From: Marinobacter zhejiangensis
GTDB lineage: Bacteria; Pseudomonadota; Gammaproteobacteria; Pseudomonadales; Oleiphilaceae
DNA: 64,000 nucleotides
Direction: 5' to 3'
Assembly (NCBI RefSeq): GCF_900114775.1
Contig: NZ_FOUE01000003.1
Location: forward strand, 186,001-250,000
The notes under the pieces were generated by a model. The model saw only the letters and a program-made list of their open reading frames with translations. It was not told where the DNA came from and did not search any database. Of this stretch, positions 8,294 through 16,305 are shown one piece after another. The number at the start of each line of letters is the position of its first letter. Position 1 is the first letter of the stretch. Made by a program: the position numbers and the translations under genes.

Positions 8294-9247
8294 TCATTGC
8301 AGTTGCGAGCGGCGCAGGAACTGCTGCTCGAACTGGCGAATATTCTGCTGGATGTAGTCGATAAACGCTTTCATGGCTGGGGTGGGGTGCTTGGCCTGAG
8401 GGTAGACCACACACCAGCTACGGCGTAGCGGAAAGCCCGGAAGGTCTAAGGTGTGGAGGTTGCCAAGCGCCAGTTCCGGCAGGATGCTTAATTTGGGGAG
8501 CACCGCCACCCCCAGCCCAGCCATGATGGCGTGTTTGACCGCGTCATTTGAGCCCAGCTCCATGCTGGGCTTAACCTTCAGCCGGTGCTGCTGGCAGTGG
8601 AGTTCCAGTGCCAGTCGACTGCCGGAGCCGGGCTCACGCATCAGCAGGTGGCTGTCGAGAAATTCCTGCGGGCTCGGGTTTGGGTGATCCAGCAGCGGGT
8701 GCCCTTTGGGGACCACCGGGATCAGCTCGTTGTCCAGAAAGGGGATGGACGTCAGCGGCCGCTCGGTCGGCACCATACCCATGATCACCAGGTCGTCCCG
8801 GTTCTCATTCAGTCGCTGGATGGCGGTCGCCCGATTCACCACGGTGACGCTGACGTGGACCTGCGGGTTCAGGTTAAGAAAGGCCCTGAGCAGGTACGGA
8901 ACCACGTATTGCGCGGTGTTTACCGCCACTAGCCGCAGCTCTCCCGCGACCTTGCCTTGCAGTGCTGCCAGGCTGGTCTGCAGGCGGCGCACTTCTCCAA
9001 AAATGGTTCGGGCGCTCCGGGCCAGTTCCTCCCCGGCCGCGGTGCAATACAAGCGGCGGCCAACGTATTCGAACAGGGGCAGAGCAAGAGCCTGTTCAAG
9101 CTGTCGTATCTGGCTGCTGACGGCAGGCTGGGTCAACCCCAGGCGTTCGCCGGCGCGGCTGTAACTTTTCAGTTCATGGACCGAGAGAAACACCTGTAAT
9201 TGACGGAATGTCAGGCGGCTGGCGAGTTGTTGGGCGCTGAATGGCAT
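8294..9247 (-). CDS. pycR: LysR-family regulator divergent from pyruvate carboxylase (PycR-like)
   Basis: The 317-aa protein has an N-terminal LysR helix-turn-helix (FRQLQVFLSVHELKSYSRAG, then LGLTQPAVSSQIRQLEQAL, residues about 12-70) and a periplasmic-binding-like effector domain. The arrangement, with a LysR gene transcribed away from two-subunit pyruvate carboxylase, matches the pycR-pycA-pycB locus known in Pseudomonas aeruginosa, where PycR controls the carboxylase and affects lipid metabolism and virulence. A strong dyad sits between the two genes. Identity as PycR is inferred from synteny and family. Confidence 0.8.
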   Translation of the reverse strand: MPFSAQQLASRLTFRQLQVFLSVHELKSYSRAGERLGLTQPAVSSQIRQLEQALALPLFEYVGRRLYCTAAGEELARSARTIFGEVRRLQTSLAALQGKVAGELRLVAVNTAQYVVPYLLRAFLNLNPQVHVSVTVVNRATAIQRLNENRDDLVIMGMVPTERPLTSIPFLDNELIPVVPKGHPLLDHPNPSPQEFLDSHLLMREPGSGSRLALELHCQQHRLKVKPSMELGSNDAVKHAIMAGLGVAVLPKLSILPELALGNLHTLDLPGFPLRRSWCVVYPQAKHPTPAMKAFIDYIQQNIRQFEQQFLRRSQLQ

Positions 9248-9269
9248 GGTGGCGAACGCTTTTTCGGTA

Positions 9270-9295
9270 TATGTATAAGCGATACCTTATACATA
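9270..9295. promoter_or_regulatory. Dyad operator between pycR and pycA
   Basis: TATGTATAAG (9270-9279) and CTTATACATA (9286-9295) are perfect inverted repeats around a 6-base spacer. A LysR regulator normally binds such a T-N11-A-type dyad in the divergent intergenic region, here 23 bases from the pycR start and 78 bases from the pycA start. The site probably serves autoregulation of pycR and control of pycA. Confidence 0.65.
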
Positions 9296-9372
9296 AAAAA
9301 AATAATATCAATTTTAGTTATGGTGGTGCTTTGTCTACTCTGGATGTGGGGCGAATTGACGAGGAATCACCC

Positions 9373-10788
9373 ATGCTGAAAAAAATTCTGATTGCCAACC
9401 GCGGTGAAATCGCGGTGCGAATTGTACGGGCCTGTGCCGAGATGGGCATACGCTCGGTGGCGATCTATACCGAGCCGGATCGCTATGGCCTCCATGTTAA
9501 ACGGGCTGATGAGGCCTATTCGCTTGGGGAAGACCCGCTGGCGGGCTATCTGGACCCGGCAAGGATCGTCAACCTGGCGGTGGAAACCGGCTGTGACGGG
9601 ATTCACCCGGGATATGGTTTCCTGTCCGAGAATGCAGAATTTGCCCGCCTGTGTGAGCAGAAGGGCGTGACCTTCATCGGGCCGAAGGCGGACGTGATCT
9701 ACAAGATGGGTGACAAGACCCAGGCCCGGGACAGTATGCGGGCCGCAGGTGTGCCGATTACTCCCGGTTCCGAAGGCAACCTGGCCAACCTGGATGAGGC
9801 CCTCAAGCTGGCTAATGAAATCGGTTACCCGGTGATGGTGAAGGCCACCTCGGGTGGCGGCGGCCGGGGTATCCGGCGCTGCGATACGCCTGAGGAATTG
9901 AAAGCTCAGTACCCTCGGGTGATTTCCGAAGCAACAAAGGCCTTTGGGTCGGCGGAAGTCTTCATGGAGAAGTGCATCGTTAACCCCCGTCACATCGAAG
10001 TGCAGGTGCTGGCAGACAGCGAGGGCAATGCGATTCATCTGTTTGAGCGTGACTGCTCCATACAGCGCCGTAACCAGAAGTTGATCGAAATTGCACCGAG
10101 CCCCCAGCTGACCCCGGAGCAGCGCCAGTACATCGGTAATCTGGCGGTAACCGCAGCCAAGGCTGTGGGCTACGAGAACGCCGGTACGGTCGAGTTCCTG
10201 CTGTCCGGAAATGAAGTGTATTTCATGGAGATGAATACCCGGGTTCAGGTGGAACACACCATTACTGAAGCCATTACGGGTGTGGATATTGTCAGGGAAC
10301 AGCTGCGAATCGCCTCTGGATTGCCCCTCAGCTACCGCCAGGAAGATATTCAGTTTCGTGGCTATGCGATCCAGATGCGGATCAACGCGGAAGATCCCAA
10401 GAACGACTTCCTGCCCAGTTTCGGTCGGATTACCCATTATTACGCCCCAGGTGGCCCAGGCGTGCGGGTGGATACCGCCATCTATACCGGGTATGAAATT
10501 CCGCCCTATTTCGATTCCATGTGCCTGAAGCTGGTGGTGTGGGCGCTGACCTGGGAAGAAGCCATTGCCCGCAGCGAACGTGCCCTGGATGACATGCGCC
10601 TGCATGGTATTCGCACCACGGCGAGCTACTACCAGCAGATTTTTAAACACCCGGATTTCCGGCGTGGCGTGTTCGACACCAGTTTTGTGCCGTCCCACCC
10701 GGAGTTGCTGGACTATTCCATCAAGCGCCAGCCAAGTGAAGTTGCATTAGCGATTGCCGCAGCCATTGCCGCTCACGCGGGATGGTAA
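9373..10788 (+). CDS. pycA: Pyruvate carboxylase subunit A (biotin carboxylase)
   Basis: The 471-aa enzyme carboxylates biotin on PycB using ATP and bicarbonate. It shows the biotin-carboxylase opening KKILIANRGEIAVRIVRACA, the GIHPGYGFLSENAEFA loop, the ATP-grasp glycine loop KATSGGGGRGIRRC, the HIEVQVLAD segment and the metal/catalytic region EMNTRVQVEHTITEAITGVD. I start at ATG 9373, preceded by GAGGA, because the in-frame extension back to 9241 overlaps the operator and lacks conserved sequence. The family resembles AccC; the adjacent carboxyltransferase gene identifies the pair as two-subunit pyruvate carboxylase. Confidence 0.93.
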   Translation: MLKKILIANRGEIAVRIVRACAEMGIRSVAIYTEPDRYGLHVKRADEAYSLGEDPLAGYLDPARIVNLAVETGCDGIHPGYGFLSENAEFARLCEQKGVTFIGPKADVIYKMGDKTQARDSMRAAGVPITPGSEGNLANLDEALKLANEIGYPVMVKATSGGGGRGIRRCDTPEELKAQYPRVISEATKAFGSAEVFMEKCIVNPRHIEVQVLADSEGNAIHLFERDCSIQRRNQKLIEIAPSPQLTPEQRQYIGNLAVTAAKAVGYENAGTVEFLLSGNEVYFMEMNTRVQVEHTITEAITGVDIVREQLRIASGLPLSYRQEDIQFRGYAIQMRINAEDPKNDFLPSFGRITHYYAPGGPGVRVDTAIYTGYEIPPYFDSMCLKLVVWALTWEEAIARSERALDDMRLHGIRTTASYYQQIFKHPDFRRGVFDTSFVPSHPELLDYSIKRQPSEVALAIAAAIAAHAGW

Positions 10789-10807
10789 TCCGCAGGAGGA
10801 AAACAGA

Positions 10808-12613
10808 ATGAGCCAAGCCAAGAAAATTGAAGTTACCGACGTCATCCTGCGTGATGCGCACCAGTCCCTGATCGCTACCCGCATGCGCACTGAAGATATG
10901 TTGCCGATCTGCGATAAGCTGGATCAGGTGGGCTACTGGTCCCTGGAAGTCTGGGGCGGTGCCACCTTTGATGCCTGTGTCCGCTTCCTGAAGGAAGATC
11001 CGTGGGAGCGCCTGCGCCAGCTTCGCAAGGCCCTGCCCAACACACGGCTGCAAATGCTGCTGCGGGGGCAGAATCTGCTGGGCTACCGTCATTACGCGGA
11101 TGATGTGGTGGAAGCCTTTGTCCAGAAGGCGGCCGATAACGGTATCGACGTATTCCGTGTATTTGATGCCCTGAATGACCTGCGCAATCTCGAAACCGCC
11201 ATGAAGGCCGTGAAGAAAGCGGGCAAGCACGCGCAGGGAACCATCTGTTATACAACCAGCCCTGTTCATACCCCGGCGCTGTTCGTAAAGCAGGCCAAGG
11301 AGCTGAAGGCCATGGGGGCGGACTCCATTGCCATCAAGGATATGGCGGGCCTGCTGACGCCCTATGCCACCTACGAACTGGTCAAGGCGATCAAGGCCGA
11401 GGTAGACCTGCCGCTGGTGGTGCACAGCCACTCCACCTCCGGGCTGGCTTCTCTTTGTCAGATGAAAGCCATCGAGGCGGGTGCGGACCGCGTGGATACC
11501 GCAATTTCGTCCTTTGCGTCCGGAACCAGTCACCCGGCGACTGAGTCGTTGGTGGCGGCCCTGAGCGGAACCCCCTACGACACCGAGCTGGACCTTGAGT
11601 TGCTGAGTGAAATTGCGGACTACTTCCGAGAGGTTCGCAAAAAGTACCACCAGTTCGAGAGCGAGTTTACCCGTGAGGACGTATCGGTACAGATCAACCA
11701 GGTGCCTGGTGGCATGATGTCCAACCTGGCGAACCAGTTGAAGGAGCAGAACGCCCTGGACCGGATTCGCGAGGTATTCGCCGAGATTCCGCGGGTTCGG
11801 GAAGATCTTGGGTATCCGCCGCTGGTAACGCCGACCTCCCAGATCGTTGGAACCCAGGCGGTCTACAATGTGCTCGCGGGGCAGCGCTACAAAACCATCA
11901 CCAATGAAGTGAAACGCTATCTGCAGGGCGGGTACGGTCAGCCGCCGGCAGCGGTGAACGCTGAGCTGCAGAAAAAGGCGATTGGTAATGAGTCGGTGCA
12001 CGAAGGTCGCCCCGCCGACCAGCTCAGCCCGGAGCTGAACAAGTTGCGGGAGGACATTGGTAGCATAGCGAAGAGTGAGGAAGATGTGCTGACATACGCC
12101 ATGTTCCCGGACCTTGGCCGCGAGTTCCTGCAACAACGGGCAGATGGTACTCTCAAGCCGGAAGAACTGTTGCCACCTGAGCAGGGCGGCAAAGGTCGTA
12201 TGGGTGCCGGCGTTGCCACCGAATTCCGCATCGATGTGCACGGTGAGACCTACGAAGTGGCAGTGACCGGGGTCGGGGATTCCGGCGCGGGCAAGCGCAA
12301 GCTCTACCTGTCGCTGGACGGCATGCCGGAAGAAGTGGTTTTCGAATCGCTGAATGAGTACGTTGCTGAGGGCAGCAGCGGTCGCAAGCGCGCGACCGAG
12401 CCAGGGCATGTTACTACCGCAATGCCAGGCAATGTGGTGGATGTCCTGGTCAAGGAAGGGGATACCGTAACTGCTGGTCAGGCGGTGCTGGTCACCGAAG
12501 CCATGAAAATGGAAACCGAAGTACACGCGAACGTTGCGGGTACGGTTCAGGCGGTACATGTGGCAAAAGGTGACCGGGTGACCCCTGGTGAAGTTCTGAT
12601 CGAGATCGCTTGA
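10808..12613 (+). CDS. pycB: Pyruvate carboxylase subunit B (carboxyltransferase with biotinyl domain)
   Basis: The 601-aa subunit transfers CO2 from biotin to pyruvate to make oxaloacetate. Order of parts: carboxyltransferase TIM barrel starting VTDVILRDAHQSLIATRMRT (metal-binding Asp and paired His in VVHSHSTSGLASL), the PYC/OADA central domain around residues 290-460, an Ala/Gly-poor linker, and a C-terminal biotinyl domain with VLVTEAMKMETEVHA, where Lys in AMKM carries biotin. The same architecture occurs in oxaloacetate decarboxylase alpha, but no membrane beta or gamma subunits are present and pycA is adjacent. AGGAGG precedes ATG 10808. Confidence 0.93.
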   Translation: MSQAKKIEVTDVILRDAHQSLIATRMRTEDMLPICDKLDQVGYWSLEVWGGATFDACVRFLKEDPWERLRQLRKALPNTRLQMLLRGQNLLGYRHYADDVVEAFVQKAADNGIDVFRVFDALNDLRNLETAMKAVKKAGKHAQGTICYTTSPVHTPALFVKQAKELKAMGADSIAIKDMAGLLTPYATYELVKAIKAEVDLPLVVHSHSTSGLASLCQMKAIEAGADRVDTAISSFASGTSHPATESLVAALSGTPYDTELDLELLSEIADYFREVRKKYHQFESEFTREDVSVQINQVPGGMMSNLANQLKEQNALDRIREVFAEIPRVREDLGYPPLVTPTSQIVGTQAVYNVLAGQRYKTITNEVKRYLQGGYGQPPAAVNAELQKKAIGNESVHEGRPADQLSPELNKLREDIGSIAKSEEDVLTYAMFPDLGREFLQQRADGTLKPEELLPPEQGGKGRMGAGVATEFRIDVHGETYEVAVTGVGDSGAGKRKLYLSLDGMPEEVVFESLNEYVAEGSSGRKRATEPGHVTTAMPGNVVDVLVKEGDTVTAGQAVLVTEAMKMETEVHANVAGTVQAVHVAKGDRVTPGEVLIEIA

Positions 12614-12627
12614 CGAGATTCTGCTGC

Positions 12628-12655
12628 AAGCCCGCTTCCTGATGGGCGGGCTTTG
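12628..12655 (+). terminator. Intrinsic terminator after pycB
   Basis: An 8-bp GC-rich stem (12628-12635 with 12646-12653) and 10-base loop lie 14 bases after the pycB stop. The stem ends in TTTG, so the U-tract is short. Confidence 0.65.
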
Positions 12656-12704
12656 TAGTGGCCTTATTGTGAGCGGCTGGATATGACTGGAATGAGGAAG
12701 AAGC

Positions 12705-13379
12705 GTGGATCATATCGTTCGTGGAGTACTGGATTTTCGGGAAAATGTTTATCCCGAGCGGAAGGACCTGTTTGGCACCCTGATCGAGGATGGCCAGCAC
12801 CCTGAAGTCCTGTTTTTTACCTGTTCGGACTCAAGGATTGATCCCAATCTGTTGACCGGATCAAGCCCCGGTGACCTGTTTATCTGCCGCAATGCCGGCA
12901 ACATTATCCCCCCCCACAGCAATGAAACCGGGGGTATGACTGCGTCTATCGAATACGCAGTGGCCGTGCTCAAGGTTCGCCATATCATTGTCTGTGGCCA
13001 TACCGATTGTGGCGCTATCAAAGGGGCTATGGATATTCCGGCGCTAAAAGGGCTTCCACATGTTAAAGAATGGCTGGGACACTGTCGGTCGGCCATGGAA
13101 ATTGTTCGTGAACGCCACGGTATTTCGGTGGATAGTTGTCTGGATGCCAAGTACCTGAACGAAGCCATCGAGGAAAACGTGCTGCAGCAGGTACAGCACC
13201 TGAGAACGCATCCGGCGGTTGCTGCGAAGCTGGCAACCCAGAAAATTGACATCCATGGCTGGGTATACGACATCAAGAACGGCAATGTTCGTTGCTGTGG
13301 CAGCAACAGTGTCGGATTTACCGATTTTAATGACTATTACGCAGACGTTATTGCCCGGGTCGCTGATAATCCTGCCTGA
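12705..13379 (+). CDS. can: Beta-class carbonic anhydrase
   Basis: The 224-aa enzyme interconverts CO2 and bicarbonate. Zinc ligands are visible as Cys40 in FFTCSDSRIDP with its Asp42-Arg44 dyad, and His99 and Cys102 in CGHTDCGAIKGAM. The start is GTG 12705, with AGGAAG upstream. It lies directly after the pyruvate carboxylase genes but beyond a terminator; bicarbonate supply for PycA is a plausible shared purpose. The length is normal for bacterial beta carbonic anhydrases of the cyanobacterial-like type. Confidence 0.94.
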   Translation: MDHIVRGVLDFRENVYPERKDLFGTLIEDGQHPEVLFFTCSDSRIDPNLLTGSSPGDLFICRNAGNIIPPHSNETGGMTASIEYAVAVLKVRHIIVCGHTDCGAIKGAMDIPALKGLPHVKEWLGHCRSAMEIVRERHGISVDSCLDAKYLNEAIEENVLQQVQHLRTHPAVAAKLATQKIDIHGWVYDIKNGNVRCCGSNSVGFTDFNDYYADVIARVADNPA

Positions 13380-13431
13380 TCGTATGGCAAGGTAGGGCTT
13401 TGGGCTCTGCCATGGAGATGGTGGTTCAGGG

Positions 13432-14412
13432 ATGAAGCGGTTAGTGCTATTAAGTCTGTGGCTTGTCGCCATTCTGGCAGGCTGTGCCTCTGAGCGGGTC
13501 GATAGAAACGTATACAGTGACGCTATGACCGATACGGCTGTTCCACAACTGTTGGTGAGGAATGGCCGCACCCTGGCCTGGATGGAGCGGGGCGCGCCGG
13601 ACGGTTTTCCTGTGTTCTATGCCCATGGCAATCCGGGCTCCCGGCTGGAGTTGCTGTTTCTGGACCGTAAGGCAGCTGACTATGGCCTTAGGCTGATTGC
13701 CCTGGACCGTCCCGGGTTTGGTCAGTCGGATTTCGCCAGTGAGTATGGGCTGCTGGACTATGCCGCGGATGTGGAATACCTGGCCGATCATCTGGGTATC
13801 TCGCGTTTCGGATTGCTGGGATGGTCCAGCGGTGGTCCTCCTGTGTTGGCTGCTGCCTACCAGATGCCTGAACGGGTCGCCTTTGCGGTGTCTGCGTCCG
13901 GCTACACCAACTTTGGCGAATACCCGCAAGCCGAATCCCTGATGAAGAATTACAACCTCCGGGGGCCCGAGTTGTCCGAGCACCGGCCGGTGCTGTTCAG
14001 TCATGCGGTTAAACTGGCTGGCTGGGTGGACAGAACGCTGCCCAATTTTTATATGAAAATGGCGGAGTCAGAAATGCCTGCGCCTGATCGAGACATACTG
14101 CAAGACCGTCAGATTGCTGAGCTGTTTATGCGGAATCAGCAGGAGAGTGTTACCCAAGGGGTGGACGGGGTTATCCAGGATCTGGAAGTGCAGTGGGCAC
14201 CTTGGCCGTTCCTGCTGGCGGATATTGATGTTCCGGTGTACCTGTTCCAGGGGCAGAAAGACACCTTCGTGCCGTGGCTGTTTGCCACCCATCTGCAGCA
14301 GTCTATTGCCGGGGCTGAGCTTACGCTGATGGAGGATCAGGGGCACCTGTACGTTTTGTCACCGGTTTTTCAGGATCAGATATTCAGCAAAATCCTTCGT
14401 CACGTAGATTGA
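13432..14412 (+). CDS. Alpha/beta-hydrolase lipoprotein
   Basis: The 326-aa protein begins with a lipoprotein signal (LVLLSLWLVAILAGCASERV; lipobox LAGC), so it is probably anchored in an envelope membrane. The hydrolase fold shows the oxyanion segment YAHGNPGSRLELL, the nucleophile elbow GWSSGGPPVL (Ser), a likely acid in GQKDTFVP and the catalytic His in DQGHLYVL. The substrate is unknown; the family includes esterases and epoxide hydrolases. It faces the FCD/GntR regulator convergently. Confidence 0.85.
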   Translation: MKRLVLLSLWLVAILAGCASERVDRNVYSDAMTDTAVPQLLVRNGRTLAWMERGAPDGFPVFYAHGNPGSRLELLFLDRKAADYGLRLIALDRPGFGQSDFASEYGLLDYAADVEYLADHLGISRFGLLGWSSGGPPVLAAAYQMPERVAFAVSASGYTNFGEYPQAESLMKNYNLRGPELSEHRPVLFSHAVKLAGWVDRTLPNFYMKMAESEMPAPDRDILQDRQIAELFMRNQQESVTQGVDGVIQDLEVQWAPWPFLLADIDVPVYLFQGQKDTFVPWLFATHLQQSIAGAELTLMEDQGHLYVLSPVFQDQIFSKILRHVD

Positions 14413-14442
14413 TCCCTCCTTCTTCCTTCTCCCTCCAAAAAG

Positions 14443-15204
14443 TCAGTTGGACGACTGAACTCTCCGCATCGCCCTTTCTACCCGGGTTTCCTGCTTCGAC
14501 AGTTCAAGCAGTCCTTCCTCAACGTAGGCCAGGTGGTGGTGTGAGCACTGGCGGGCCAGTTCGGCATCCCCGGACAGGATCGCGTCGAGCAGCGCCTGGT
14601 GCTGCTCCAGCAATTGGCTGCGGGAATTGTCCCGTTCAAACAGGTGAGTCAGGTTCTCGACGATGTTCTTTTCGAGCAGGGTAAACAGGCCCCGCATGGT
14701 GTGTAACAGGACGACGTTGTGAGCGGCCTCGGCAATGGCCAGGTGGAAGGCTGCATCGGCTTCGGCTTCCTGTGCCGGGTCGTTGTTGAGGTAGGTGGCT
14801 TTAAGCGTATCGAATTTCTGTTGCAGGCGAGCCTTGTCGGCAGGGGTCGAACGCAGGGCAGCGTAGTAGGCGGACAGTCCTTCCAGTGAATGCCGGAATT
14901 CAAGGAGGTCATGATGAAACTCCTCGTGGCTGCCCAGTAACGCCAGAAGGGGGTCGCTGAATGAGCTTCCGATGGTGTTGCTGACAAAGGTGCCACCACC
15001 CTGGCGACTGGTCAGCAATCCCTTGGCCGCCAGCTTCTGGATGGCCTCCCGGATCGACGGGCGGGATACGCCAAAGTTGCTGGCCAGCTCGCGCTCCGGG
15101 GGCAGTTTCTGACCCGGCTTGAAACTACCTTCCAAAATCATGCTCTCCATGCGCTGCATGATGACGTCGGAAAGTCGTGGGGTTTCAACGCGGTTGTATG
15201 TCAT
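14443..15204 (-). CDS. lldR: FCD/GntR-family regulator, likely lactate-responsive (LldR-like)
   Basis: The 253-aa protein has a GntR winged helix (LPPERELASNFGVSRPSIRE, AIQKLAAKGLLTSRQGGGTF; residues about 10-80) and an FCD ligand-binding domain with the metal-binding pattern spread through LEFRHSLEG, DAAFHLAIAEAAHN and HHLAYVEEGL. It is transcribed away from lutABC and the lactate permease. Two TTGGT-N-ACCAA palindromes lie between them. LldR/FadR-type proteins bind that core, so it most likely represses the lactate genes until lactate is present. It could also be called PdhR-like; the genomic context favours LldR. Confidence 0.82.
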   Translation of the reverse strand: MTYNRVETPRLSDVIMQRMESMILEGSFKPGQKLPPERELASNFGVSRPSIREAIQKLAAKGLLTSRQGGGTFVSNTIGSSFSDPLLALLGSHEEFHHDLLEFRHSLEGLSAYYAALRSTPADKARLQQKFDTLKATYLNNDPAQEAEADAAFHLAIAEAAHNVVLLHTMRGLFTLLEKNIVENLTHLFERDNSRSQLLEQHQALLDAILSGDAELARQCSHHHLAYVEEGLLELSKQETRVERAMRRVQSSN

Positions 15205-15295
15205 GCCGGTTCCTGTCTGCAGGCTGTCTGATCAATAGCGATAGCATACCAAAGCTTCTCGTGTTCTTGGGTTTTGCGGGAGGGTTGATCGTTTT

Positions 15296-15322
15296 AAATT
15301 AATTGGTCTTACCAATTAATTT
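15296..15322. promoter_or_regulatory. Operator 1 of the FCD/GntR regulator
   Basis: A perfect palindrome with 12-base arms (15296-15307 and 15311-15322) around a CTT spacer, core AATTGGTCTTACCAATT. The TGGT-N3-ACCA core matches the binding logic of FadR/LldR-type GntR proteins. It lies about 90 bases upstream of the regulator gene and probably mediates autoregulation. Confidence 0.75.
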
Positions 15323-15436
15323 TTTGCTCTTCTTACCCGCATAAAGCGCCTTTTGTTTCCTGAGTTTATCTAAATAACCTGATTAAAAGAGTTTAAGGCT
15401 GAGATTAGACCAATGGTTTAGAGCCTTGGTTGTAAA

Positions 15437-15466
15437 TTGACAAGCCGGGGCAAGGGTCATTAGGAT
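15437..15466 (+). promoter_or_regulatory. Candidate sigma-70 promoter of lutABC
   Basis: TTGACA (15437-15442) and TAGGAT (15461-15466) are separated by 18 bases and precede lutA. The second operator begins 20 bases beyond the -10, near or just after the expected transcription start, the right place for repression. Confidence 0.55.
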
Positions 15467-15485
15467 GCCTAACCAGTTAAGTGTA

Positions 15486-15502
15486 AATTGGTAAGACCAA
15501 TT
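15486..15502. promoter_or_regulatory. Operator 2 of the FCD/GntR regulator
   Basis: AATTGGTAAGACCAATT is an inverted repeat with 7-base arms and a 3-base spacer. It is the reverse complement of the core of operator 1 apart from one spacer-centre base. It lies 21 bases upstream of the lutA start, downstream of the predicted promoter. Confidence 0.75.
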
Positions 15503-15522
15503 ATAAAAAGCCAGGTGAGCCT

Positions 15523-16305
15523 ATGACCGATCCCATCAAGCTTTACCCAGCCAAGCCTGAGAAGGTGTACTTCTTCGCGACCTGTCTGGTCGACCTGTTC
15601 TACCCCGATGCCGGAATGGCGGGCATCCAGTTGCTGGAGCGGGAGGGGATCGAAGTGCTGTTCCCACAGGGTCAGACCTGCTGTGGCCAGCCGGCGTTCA
15701 GCTCCGGGTTCAATGATCAGGCCAGGGATGTGGTGATTCCCCAGCTGGAACTGTTCCCCGGTGACTATCCCATTGTTGTGCCGGCCGGCTCCTGTGGCGG
15801 CATGATGCGAAAACACTATCCCGAGCTGTTTGCAGGCACGCCCTGGCAGGACAAAGCAGAAAATCTGGCAGCCAGAACATGGGAACTGACGGATTTCCTG
15901 CTGAACGTTTGCCACATTCGCCTGGAGGATCAGGGTGAACCGGTGAAAGTGGCCATGCATACATCGTGTTCGGCCCGTCGCGAAATGGGTGTTGCGGAGG
16001 TGGGCCCCCGGTTGTTGGGGCAGCTTGGCCAGGTCGAGCTGGTTGAACAGGCCCGCCCGGCAGAGTGTTGCGGGTTTGGTGGCACCTTCGCGGTGCGCCA
16101 TCCGGAAATTTCCGAGGCCATGGTCGCTGACAAGACCGAGGCACTGGTTGCGGCCGGCGCGGAAACGGTCGTTGCGACGGATTGCGGATGCATGATGAAC
16201 ATCGCGGGGTATGCGGAGAAAAACCGTCGCCCGCTGAAGGGGCAGCATATTGTCAGTTTCCTGTGGGAGCGTACCTGCGGGCATGGCGGGGAGGGCAAGG
16301 CATGA
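15523..16305 (+). CDS. lutA: L-lactate utilisation Fe-S protein LutA
   Basis: The 260-aa cytoplasmic protein is the CCG-domain subunit of the LutABC complex, which oxidises L-lactate to pyruvate. Two cysteine-rich modules are visible: TCCGQPAFSSGF (about residue 47) with the later GSCGGMM, and SCSARRE with CCGFGGTFAVRHPEIS near residue 180. This is the duplicated CCG architecture of LutA/YkgE. AGGTGAG precedes the start. The stop overlaps the lutB start (ATGA at 16302-16305). Confidence 0.93.
   Translation: MTDPIKLYPAKPEKVYFFATCLVDLFYPDAGMAGIQLLEREGIEVLFPQGQTCCGQPAFSSGFNDQARDVVIPQLELFPGDYPIVVPAGSCGGMMRKHYPELFAGTPWQDKAENLAARTWELTDFLLNVCHIRLEDQGEPVKVAMHTSCSARREMGVAEVGPRLLGQLGQVELVEQARPAECCGFGGTFAVRHPEISEAMVADKTEALVAAGAETVVATDCGCMMNIAGYAEKNRRPLKGQHIVSFLWERTCGHGGEGKA

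Noticed and set aside
9367..10698. 443-codon minus-strand frame over pycA
   Set aside because: Antisense shadow of a highly conserved biotin carboxylase gene; no motif or ribosome-binding site.
10721..12559. 612-codon minus-strand frame over pycB
   Set aside because: Antisense shadow caused by codon bias; the plus strand encodes a complete carboxyltransferase and biotinyl domain.
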